A stretch of 14,706 nt of DNA from Spirogloea muscicola (lineage: Eukaryota > Streptophyta > Zygnematophyceae > Spirogloeales > Spirogloeaceae). Positions 6,450 to 14,706 of this stretch are shown one piece after another. The stretch covers positions 739,568 to 754,273 of the forward strand of contig WELB01000053.1 in the NCBI GenBank assembly GCA_009602725.1. Reading direction: 5' to 3'. A program made the position numbers and the translations under genes. Every line of letters begins with the position of its first letter. The stretch's first letter is position 1. The notes under the pieces are model-generated. The model worked only from the letters and a program-made list of their open reading frames with translations, was not told the origin of the DNA and searched no databases.

Positions 6450-9288
6450 TTATCTTGACCAAGGCCATCTGTTGGCCTGAGGACCCTGTCTATTCCCTTG
6501 TGGTTGAAACACAGGGAGGCTATCTGCTGCCTGGAGGGCCCTTGACGACCTGCTCGCTTCTGTTCCAGCCTCTCTGCTGGGGAACAGGCTTCCCACTACA
6601 ACGCCCACAAGCATCACTGCCAGGGTTCCTAGAATTGGCCTTGCTAGTGCCCTCCACCTGGTTTGCCGCGGAGGCATGGACGTGGCTCGTTGTGCCAGAG
6701 TCGTGTTGCTGCCCTGGTTACTTTCGCCACTTGGTGGGACATCAGCACCATCGCTTTGGTGAGCCTCTGACCTGCTAGACATTGAGCCCTGCAATTGGGC
6801 TTGCATGTGATCGGCTGCGGTTCTACGATTGGCCTGGTGCTCGTAATCCGCATCATCGGTCGGTAGCTCAAACCGGCACAAAGGGCACGAGTTGCGGTTC
6901 TCCAGCCAAGGAAGGATGCAGTCTGCATGATAGAGGTGGCCACAAGGCATCTGCAACAACGTCCACCATTGATATGGACGGTTATCGAGGCTGCCGCCCA
7001 AAAACAGTCAGAGGTCTGTGACCATGATCGTCAAGTCGCCCTTCTACCCGCATGATGCATGAACTCGTACAAGGCCCACAAGCGCCGCAAGTCAACAATC
7101 AGCGCAAACACAAACCCTACCTGCTTTGCAGCCTCTCCCAGCGCCATGCTGTCCTTGCAGACAGGACACACGGCATTCCCATCGTCCACGTGCCCCTGTT
7201 TGAGGACCATCGACACGTGGGAACCTTAGGTGAGAGGAGCCGCATCCCTGACTCGCAACTCAGCAGTGCACCACAGAAGCCAACAGCACACAGCGAGTGC
7301 ATGTCATCAACCCGGTAGATTGACTGCATACCGAGGCCAGAGCTTGTCCTCATATGCCAGTGTGACAGACCTGAGCGACTGCAACAGTTGGCAGCGCTTT
7401 CACTGCCGAGGTTGAAGCAGGGGGAGCGCCCCGCCTGGAGTTGTCATTGTCTGCCCAGAGCCATCATCATACATGATTAGGCTCCTCGATCAACACAACT
7501 GCAGCGGAAAAATGTGAACAGTCTCCCTGCTGGGCATAGGGCGCCGGATGTGCAGCAAGCAGAGCAATCGACGAGCACACAGAGAAACGATGAATATGCT
7601 GAGATCTAGTGTCATGCCACATCCTCTCACTAGATGTCAAAGCAGCTTGTCTGGCTACTGAGCACCGCTGTCGCACCTTGAAGCTGCTGCAGAAATTGCT
7701 CAAAAGCTCTGCCCTCCAAATAGTCACCTGGATTACCGACATATACAGGCCCCCCAGGGCCATGCACCTCAAACCCTAGATTGCCTTCACCAAGCTGGCC
7801 CTCCATGCTCTGGACAACTAGGTCCTGGATAAATTCCTGTAGGCACAGATAACAGCCACACAGACTTGTGAGATGCTGACCAGGTCCTCGGGTTCCTCGC
7901 ACAGCAGTGTCTTTGTCTTGATGGCTGGATCCTGGAACCAACCTGCAGCTGTAGATAGCGCAAGTCCATGTCTTGCATGGCGTTCCGCGAGTGGCGGCGG
8001 CGAGCACGCTGGCCCCCTCCATCCTGCAGTGCGCCCCTGCTCCGCCCTCTCCGCTGGCCAGAACCAGCCCCTGCGTCTTCATCTGCTCCAGAAGCACCTC
8101 CTGCCGTCTCACCAGCTTGTGCAGCGTCAGCGTCAGGGTTAGCAGCTGCAGAGGCAGCATCACTCTGCTGCGGCTCAACGACCTGCCCGGAGGTTGCCTC
8201 CTCCCCTTCTTCCACTTCCTCCCACTCGCTCTCATCCACATCGTCATCCAGAGAGTCCCACGCTCCCAGGTTGTCCATGTCCACAGAGATGTCATCAGCC
8301 TCCATGTCCGCTACTCCATCGCTGTCATCCTCCTCGTTCTCGTCGTCATCGTCCTCGTCATCATCGTCGTCCTCGTCGTCGTCCTCCTCGTCCTCCTCTT
8401 CCTCGTCGTCGCTGAAAACGTCACAGCACATGAGCAAGCCATGAGCAGTAGCAAGTGGTGCTGAGCCGCTGGGTTCTGGTAGCCCAGACCACGGCAACTG
8501 CCTCCCCACCCATCCCGTCATCCTCCGCCCTGCTACCTTGGCAAGCCACTGGAACGGGTGCGACAGACGTGGCCGCCTGTTCCGGTCAAACAGGGGAGAG
8601 GAGGTGACGCCAAGAAGAGGGAGGGCAGCTCATGCCAGGCAGCGCAGAGGAGGTCACAAGAAACATCTGCAGGAAAAGTCGACTGAACCGAGTGCAAGCT
8701 CGACCTGGTCGCGGCGGCAGCGAGCTGCTCCTGAGGGCGGGGCTCTGTCGCGGGCGGGCGCGCGGCGGTTGTGTCGTCCAGCTCCTGTGCGACCGCCTGC
8801 GCGTCGGTCTGCTGCTCGCCAGCACCCTCCACAGGGCCCCCCTCTTGCTGCTGCACGCCGGAGCTGGAGAGCGTGTCGTCCGACGACCCGGGGGGCGAGC
8901 TGCCGCCTTGGCCGTGCGCGGGCGGCGGCAAGCTGTCGGAGGCTGTCCCAGGCCCTGCCGCATCGTCGAGGGGGGCGCTGGGTGGGGGCTCCGGGAGGCC
9001 GGTGGCGATGGCGAGGAGGTGGAGCGCGCTGGGGCTGAGGGAGACGCCCTCGGCGGCGGCGGCGGCGCCGTAGCCGGCGATGAGGCGGCGCAGGTGGCGG
9101 CGGTCGCGGCGGGAGAGGCCGAGCGCGGGCGGCGCAGGCGCGGAGGGCCCGCCGAGCTCCTCCACGAATCCGCTGCCGCACGCGCCGCACAGCTTCTGGC
9201 CTGCGTCGGACGTGGGCGCGGGCGCCAGCGCCACCTCGCGCCGGCAGGCGTGGCACCAGTGCGCCGCCGGCGGCGCGGGGGCCGCCAT
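6450..9288 (-). CDS. RING-H2 E3 ubiquitin ligase, RNF115/RNF126 (BCA2-like) family
   Basis: Such proteins transfer ubiquitin from an E2 to substrates. Exons: 9288-8705, 8411-7943, 7836-7677, 7450-7371, 7224-7121 and 6950-6450 (TAA), about 633 residues. In order: a zinc ribbon at residues 11-45 (HWCHAC...[13 protein letters not shown]), a Gly/Pro/Ala-rich linker, an acidic run of 31 residues (196-226), the family block [20 protein letters not shown] at about 370, then [20 protein letters not shown] and PTV. A C3H2C3 RING follows at about 452-492 (CPVC, 14 residues, CGHLYHADC, ten residues, CPLC), then LPTDDADYE. These blocks match the plant family closely. The start is the first ATG before the zinc ribbon. 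All junctions agree in phase except exon 4 to 5: the good donor CAG/GTCTGT at 7371 leaves the frame one base short, while a weaker donor at about 7366 restores it. A hydrophobic stretch near 573-590 is unusual for the family. Confidence 0.93.
6582..6635 (-). other. C-terminal hydrophobic segment of the RING protein
   Basis: Eighteen residues ([18 protein letters not shown]) without charge are preceded by RWRALARP and followed by a polar tail of about 43 residues. This reads as one membrane helix with a basic flank on the N-terminal side, consistent with tail-anchor-like insertion with the RING in the cytosol. The reading frame is secure because it is in the same exon as the RING. Confidence 0.6.
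8318..8410 (-). repeat. Acidic codon run (Asp/Glu) in exon 2
   Basis: Thirty-one consecutive codons are GAC, GAT or GAG/GAA apart from one Asn and one Ser, beginning one base after the exon 2 acceptor (TGACGTTTTCAG). It is a coding microsatellite-like tract likely to vary in length between strains. The opposite strand gives spurious Ser-rich and Arg-rich frames. Confidence 0.85.
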
Positions 9289-9529
9289 GGATAGCGGGGG
9301 GGGCGGCGCGGCGTGGAAGTGTGAGGCCCGCCGCTGCGGGCCTGCCCTCCCTTGGCCTCCCGGCCCGTTCTCCCGCCGGCGCCACCGTCGCCAAGCCACA
9401 AGGGCGCTCTCCGCGCTCCGCCCCTTCCACACCCGTCCTCCCCGTCTTGGCGCCCCCCGGCGCCTGCCGTGCACCTGCGGCCCTTCCTTTCCGGCCCCTT
9501 CGGGCTTTTGCCCCCTCTTCCATTTTTCT

Positions 9530-9690
9530 TCTTTCGTACGCACCGCGCGCGCCTTCTCTCTGGGCTGGCCATTCCCAGCCATCGCCCTCCTGGAAGCGTC
9601 GTCCTTCTTTCAGAACCTTGTCCACTCCTTCGGCCTGGGTTCTCACAGCTCACTGCTGTCCATTTGGAAGAGCTCTTTTCACTGCCAGAA
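9530..9690 (+). repeat. Relics of the arm motif and two-hairpin repeats upstream of the RING gene
   Basis: CTTTCGTACGCACCGCGCGC and CCTTCTCTCTGGGC resemble the foldback arm (540-580 reversed, 3455-3485). Next come GGGCTGGCCATTCCCAGCC (first dyad) with CGCCCTCCTGGAAGCG, then CTTGTCCACTCCTTCGGCC, TCTCACAGC and CATTTGGAAGAGCTC, a diverged second copy. Confidence 0.65.
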
Positions 9691-10106
9691 TCCCTCTTTC
9701 ACACCCTGTCCTGAAAGCGTCTTCCTTCCTCTTTCACAGCCCTCGCCCCACTTTTCTGAATGTGCTTTGATGAGCTTGCCACTGTACTTGGCCACTCAGG
9801 CCCTCCACCACTTCATATGTACACACCTCTGCCATTCTTCCCTGCAATCTATGAGCTCACTGCAGGCTGGCCACGCTTTGGCTGCTGCTTCTGGATCTCG
9901 ACGTGGCGATCCTTCTCCGGTGCTCATTCCACTCTCTCACAGCCATTGTCTCGCATTGGAAGAGCTGTTGCTTTCCTTCCGGCTTGCCACTCCAATTTGC
10001 CGCTTCTCAGTAGGAGACGCTCAGCCTGGTGAAGCGATGGGAGTTCCAAGCAGACAATAGAGGCACCTGTTCGTGGTAGCCTCATGCGTAACTGCGTGGT
10101 CTGCTC

Positions 10107-10182
10107 CTTTGGGCCCCTCCGGACCTTGTCAACCCATTCTGGTCTGGCCTTTCACAGCCATTGCCCCCATGTGGAGTGATTT
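10107..10182 (+). repeat. Diverged two-hairpin repeat
   Basis: The leader GGGCCCCTCCGGACC runs into TTGTCAACCCATTCTGGTCT, GGCCTTTCACAGCC and ATTGCCCCCATGTGGAG. The order of parts is that of subfamily A. Confidence 0.65.
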
Positions 10183-10708
10183 CCCCCAAACTCTGCCTTC
10201 CTCGTGCACGCCGGCAGCTGCAGTCCCCACTTCAGCGCGGCTCCCACTCGCCCCAGGTCCTGCACCGGTCGCTCTTGCTCCTAATTTATCATGCTGGTCT
10301 ACTTTGCGGCCTCCCTGGCTGTGTTGTTCATGTGGCCCTTCTGCAGCCATGTGTTTTGTCAACGCTTCTAAGTGTCTCCCCATTCTTCTCACTTTGTCTG
10401 TGGGCTCCAGCCCTTATGACCCCTGCCCCAACAGCAGGCAGCAGCAAGCTGTGCGCATTTCTTACTGCACCATTGATCATGCCGATGCGCCAGAGCTGAG
10501 CCTTAATCTGCAACCCCCCATCATCAGCAAAATCCCCAACAAACGCTAAAGCCCCCCAACCGCGAACATCTCCCCCCCTCCTCCCCACCTCCGGAGCGCC
10601 CCTTCCCACAGAGTACCATACTCCTACCGTTCCGCGTTTTGCTAAGTTAGGTTCCCAAGTGCATCACTGTCTCATCACCCGTTTGGCAGCTGGCACTTCC
10701 CCTGCACA

Positions 10709-10788
10709 CGCATCTGGCACACAAGCATCTGGCACAAGGCATCCAGAAGCACGTAGCTTATGGATTCATGGAGCTTATGGATTCATGG
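10709..10788 (+). repeat. Two short tandem duplications in the PTST-like 3' flank
   Basis: AGCTTATGGATTCATGG (17 bp) is duplicated exactly at 10755-10771 and 10772-10788. Just before it GCATCTGGCACA is duplicated around 10709-10737. Both lie just beyond the stop codon of the minus-strand gene, probably in its 3' UTR. Confidence 0.85.
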
Positions 10789-10806
10789 TACAGCACGGAG
10801 TCAATC

Positions 10807-13800
10807 TTACAGTATAGTCAGCTGATTGTTCTCATGACCATCAGAATACACAATCTCTCGCCGAGGGTCAACTCTCCACACACCATCAACGATGAACTTG
10901 ATCTGCAGGGAAGCAGCCTTCACACATCCTCAGAATTACAACACCGTAATACACTCTCTACGCAGCTGAAGGCTCATGGCTCATGCTTGCTAGGATCAAA
11001 AGCTTGATGAGCACCCTCAGGGGGCTTGCTGCACTCCCTTCTGCAAGGCTTGCAGGGCAGCATTCCTGTCTGAGGAGCTTGCAGTATTGCTATCTACGCT
11101 GCTGGCAGGCATCGGACACTGGCTCCTGTGAAGTGACCTCTCCCGTTCAGAAGTAGGCGTCCCTCTTTCTTGTGGTAAGTGATCTACTGACCTGGTATCT
11201 ACCAGGGTACAGCTGCAGTGTAGCAACAAAAACCCCCGCGTTTGATTTCTCGAGCTGTGTCTGCAGTGTCAATGGTCTAACAGCGGTATAATTACATGTC
11301 ATTATTTGAGATCCTAGCAGTGAGTCCCTGTGCTCCAGAGGGAGCCAGGTCGTTGTGACGTGACAGGCAGAAGCATGAGACTGATGCAACTCCACGACGA
11401 CAGCATGCACATGAGCGACCCAAAAGTTGCTCACATGATGAGAAGGACAAGTGGTGTGGTACTTGTAGGAAACAAGGAACCAGAATGCACCTGAGTTGAC
11501 CAATTATCATAGGAGCCGGTCAGGAAGACCGTCGACGCAGGATCAGGCCACACAACCCGTATGACATGCATTGATCCATGCCCATCAATCTCCAGCAACT
11601 TGTCCCCTGCTTCCGAGTTGGAGCTTGTGGACCTTCAACAATCTTGACAGAATGAGTCAACATGCAAACTCATCGTCAATACATGAAGGATGGGCTAGAG
11701 TACCTGATACTGCGAGATACTTTGAGACCTTGATATGCAGCAATATTTGTCTATCCTCACATCTTCCTTATTGTGCTCTATCCTGGTGATGTGGATGCAG
11801 ATAGACAATACGCACCAATCCTCCACTGCTAGAGCACCCTCCAGGGCTGAGACCTGTGCTCGAGTGCTCCGCAGCTCGGAGCGGGTCCGCTGTATGATGC
11901 CTTCCCGCACTTCCAGGGACTCGGAGACGCCTACAAGGTCACTAACAGTCTGGGCCTGGACCTGTTGACAGTGGCCATGCGTCAAAGCTCTGCAATGTGC
12001 AATTGTCTGGCTCCCTTGTCTGTCATGTACTGACTGAGAGTTAGAGCATCCACCATCAACCCATTGGCTCTCTACGTCCCACGTGCCTAACGCATACCTC
12101 AAGAAAGTCTTGCTCGCTCTGCAGCAACGCCGCACGACTTGATTGTAGTGCAGCTCGAGCTGCAGCTAATGTCAACTCAAGCTGTTGTATTCGTTCCTCC
12201 ATGGAGTTGATACGTTGGACTACTGCTCACAGTGGCATGCTACCAGCACTACATTAGTCAGCTGCTCGGCATAGACTACAGCATCCAAGAGATCTCACCG
12301 CAAAGGCTATGCTAGCTGGGGCTTGGGAACTCGCTTTCAACCACCTACAGAACATTCCAGTGTAGACCCTTAATCTGACTCAATATCACAACCACCTAAA
12401 GACCTTCACAGCAACCTGGACCCAGCTCTACCACTCAATGTTGGCAGCACGTGACATAATCAGCTGTTGATGCTCAGAAAGACACACTTGGCACTTGCAG
12501 CCCGCAGTAAGTAGTCTGCATACCTGCTGGCGGGTCAGAGTGAGCAAGTGGTAAGGCCTCGTAAGAAGAAGGATCTGCCATGCTGTCTGCGTCACTCTGT
12601 ACTGGATCTGTGGCAGAAGTTGTCACATGACTAGCAGTAGCTAAGCTGCCATCATGAGCATGGACCATGTCAGACCAGGTCTCAGTTGCTGGTTCTGATG
12701 CTCCTGCAGCTTCCTCATTATCTTGCTCAACAGGTCTTGGCCCTCTACGTCTCCTTGGCCTGATCCTCTTCAGTGGCCTGTCTAGCGCCTCTGTCACAGT
12801 CCTGTCAATCTCTGTTGGTGTTGCAATAGAAAGTATCAAATGAGGCCACGGAAGCATCCCATTAAGAAGGCAAGCTCTATTAGGGTCCTCCCTGGAACTC
12901 TAGTAGAGAGCACTGCTCACGCGTTTACTTCGTAATAAGGTCAAGCTCAGCAAGTGCCTGCAGCATAAGTGTACCTAAAGTCGGCACAGCAGCTTCGACT
13001 GTGCGCAAAAGAGGGCGTTGGGACTGGTGTGGAAGCCCCTGTTCTCGTCGGACTGTGGCTTGCCGTTGATCTGTCATGGGGCTGGTAGCTGGTCTCAAAT
13101 AGGGGGCTCTGGCAACGGTGCCTTGCTGCCTGTGTGGACCAGCTATCTTTACCCCAGTTTCACCCTGCACAGTTCTTCGCAAGCCTTAGTATTAGCCTCG
13201 CCAGCCACTGGATGTTCAAACAAACCATCAGTGTTAACGAGCAAGCCAATGACATTCAGTCAGGCAGGCATGCGTATCACACAATCTGTAGGCTTCCGTC
13301 CATCTTAGCACGTTCCAGTGGTAGAGCACACCGGAACCAAAGTCGTGTCCTGGTGCAGGCCAAACAGCTGTGGCACAACACCCCATCCTCCTCGCCGTTT
13401 GAGGGCATGGTAGAGGTCCATGCGATGCGCAGCATAGACCTCCTCTTGCGTGGGAGCTGTGCTGGGGTGACCAGCCTCTTTGGCAAATGCTCGGAGCTCC
13501 CTGCTAACATTTTTGTTACAGCCCCAGTAGCCTCTCTGCTTCTTGAGGCGCCTCGACCTGGCTTCGGCATTGCAAACACACAACACGTGCACTCGCAGTC
13601 CAGGGGTTAGCACCAAAGAAGAGGACCCACAGTGACCATCAGACTAGTCCCCGACATTGGATGACATGCCTGTAACCAGTGAAGAAAGGTGGGGTGTCGG
13701 TAACGACCCTTTGCCCATGGATCAAGACCGTCCAATAATTTAAGCTTGAGGTAGAGTTCACACTCTCCATCTTACCCTGTTGGCTTGGCGGTCGCGTTCC

Positions 13801-14706
13801 CTGCCTTGACAACATCGTCAGCTGTGCTGGGAGACCCGCATGACTGTCTCATCTCATCAAGTTCGGCAGTTGCCACTGCAGCGGCCCTTGGATTCTGTGC
13901 TGCGCTTGCTGTGCCAAGGTCAACCTCTGCATCCGGGGGCTGTGAGGGGGCAGCTGAATCGTCGCGCTCGGCTAGCGAGTTGGCCACCCCCGATGGGAGC
14001 CTGTCATGGAAGACAGGCCTTGAGTGAAGCTGCTAGCTGAAGCAGGGCGTGGCGGACGTGGGGACACTGCCTGCAGCGGCCTGCCTTGAGCGCACCAGGG
14101 ATCGGCGGCAGGCCACAAGAAGCTGCAAACCTAGCGGCCGCTGAAGTGGGCGCGACACCCCTCGCAGCCTCTTCCTCGTCTGCCAGCGTACCGGGATCAG
14201 GCAAGCCGGGTCAGAGGAGCCAGGCCCGGCCAGCCCTGCGAGTCCGCGCCCGGCATCGGCTGGCTTCAGGGGAGGGGCGCGGCGAGCAGGGGCGGCGAGC
14301 GCTCACCAGTCTCCCAGCCGATGGCCAGCCAGCCGCCGGCCTGCAGGATGGCGTGCACGAGGTCCGAGCGGCCGGCCTGCAGGAGCTGGCGGCGGGAGGG
14401 GAAGGCGCCGGGGTCGGAGGACTGCTGCATGAAGCGGAACACCGCCATCTCCAGCTCCTCGTAGCGCCCGGCCCAGCCGCCGGCGCCGCCGGACGGCGGC
14501 TGCTGCTCCGAGCTGAGGCCCGAGGGCGGCCGAGACAGGCAGCTGAGCGCGTGGGCAGCGGACGAGAGGGAAGGGGCTGGGCGCCGGTGACGTCACGGCA
14601 GGCAGCGGACCTGGAGGCGGGCTCCCCATCGGCGGTGCCGGCGGCGGAGGAGGCCGCGGCCGCGGCGGCGGCGGCAGCCACGGCAGGAGCGGCGGAGGGG
14701 GCGGGG
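10807..14706 (-). CDS. PTST: PTST2/PTST3/FLO6-like CBM48 protein of starch granule initiation (5' partial)
   Basis: Plant members act in plastids with starch synthase 4 in granule initiation. Twelve phase-consistent exons: 14706-14611 (runs off the window), 14512-14307, 14179-14131, 14000-13776, 13557-13332, 13164-12975, 12811-12524, 12222-12098, 11961-11816, 11632-11491, 11260-11192 and 10902-10807 (TAA); 618 residues visible. The visible start is Ala-rich, compatible with a transit peptide, but no Met is seen. Module 1 (residues 54-99) has FPSRRQLLQAGRSDLVHAI and GGWLAIGW. Module 2 (201-259) has GYWG, PTQEEVYAAHRMDLYHAL and GGWGVVPQLFGL. An acidic/Ser-rich linker with a basic cluster KRIRPRRRRGPR leads to a coiled coil (428-516). 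CBM48 (535-618) shows RVVWPDPASTVFLTGSYDNW, LQLYPGRYQ and IKFIVDGVWRVDP. The exon 2 acceptor could also be at 14542 in the same phase; the exon 5 donor could be six bases earlier. Confidence 0.88.

Larger units (their letters stand above)
9289..10806. other. Intergenic region: RING gene promoter side and PTST-like gene 3' side
   Basis: No supported gene. The first 250 bp upstream of the RING start are GC-rich, continuing the composition of exon 1. Between about 9530 and 10182 there are repeat relics (listed separately). A pyrimidine-rich tract lies at 10549-10612. A minus-strand frame at 10328-10609 is open but has no recognisable domain or splice partners. Confidence 0.6.

Noticed and set aside
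7968-8444. Plus-strand Ser-rich and Arg/His/Pro-rich frames
   Set aside because: They are the complement of the acidic codon run of the RING protein.
8586-9653. Minus-strand frames of 330-355 codons overlapping RING exon 1
   Set aside because: These are other frames of the same GC-rich exon. They are Arg/Pro/Ala low-complexity and skip the zinc ribbon; only the frame starting at 9288 splices in phase into exon 2.
9080-10060. Long plus-strand reading frame of 326 codons
   Set aside because: It runs antisense across the GC-rich first exon of the RING gene and into the repeat relics. It is Arg/Ser/Pro-rich with no domain, and the minus strand carries the recognisable zinc ribbon.
10328-10609. 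Minus-strand frame of 93 codons in the intergenic region
   Set aside because: No domain, no splice partner, and it covers a low-complexity pyrimidine tract; kept only as a remark.
14211-14681. Ala/Arg/Ser-rich minus-strand frame continuing through the whole right end
   Set aside because: Only its first part (to 14611) fits as an exon. Beyond that the AGRxDL-GGW module lies in another frame, reached by a phase 2 intron.
1-14706. tRNA, rRNA or riboswitch
   Set aside because: I looked for tRNA-like cloverleaf arms and conserved rRNA stretches and saw none; small non-coding RNAs cannot be excluded by eye.

Overview
The window looks like nuclear DNA of a green alga (Chlorophyta, possibly a trebouxiophyte; this is inference). 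The genes are split by many short GT-AG introns, gene 5' ends are very GC-rich, there are no operons, and one gene is a plastid starch-granule protein of the plant/green-algal lineage.

Layout. Positions 1-3500 hold no gene. They are a dense mosaic of short repeat modules: about twenty diverged copies of a two-hairpin repeat, a foldback element with arms of about 125 bp (163-676), a MITE-like element with 57/58-bp terminal inverted repeats (2694-3007), tandem duplications, and a decayed fragment resembling the C-terminal part of a retroelement reverse transcriptase (3006-3242, minus strand). Positions 3546-4360 are GC-rich and probably hold the promoter and 5' part of a plus-strand gene. Its later exons can be followed from about 4411 to 6117, but I do not recognise the product.

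Positions 6450-9288 (minus) carry a complete six-exon RING-H2 E3 ubiquitin ligase gene of the RNF115/RNF126 (plant RING1/BCA2-like) type, with an N-terminal zinc ribbon, a long acidic run and an unusual C-terminal hydrophobic segment. Positions 9289-10806 are intergenic, with relics of the same repeats. From 10807 to beyond the right edge (minus) lies a twelve-exon gene for a PTST2/PTST3/FLO6-like protein: two copies of an AGRxDL...GGW module, a coiled coil and a C-terminal CBM48 starch-binding domain. Its 5' end is outside the window.

The genes are not obviously related in function. The unrecognised plus-strand gene and the RING gene converge tail to tail; the PTST-like gene lies upstream of the RING gene in the same direction. 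The most novel content is the repeat system on the left, relics of which also lie in the RING gene's upstream region and in an intron or upstream part of the unrecognised gene. Exon boundaries were derived by hand from splice motifs and phase agreement; no search was run.
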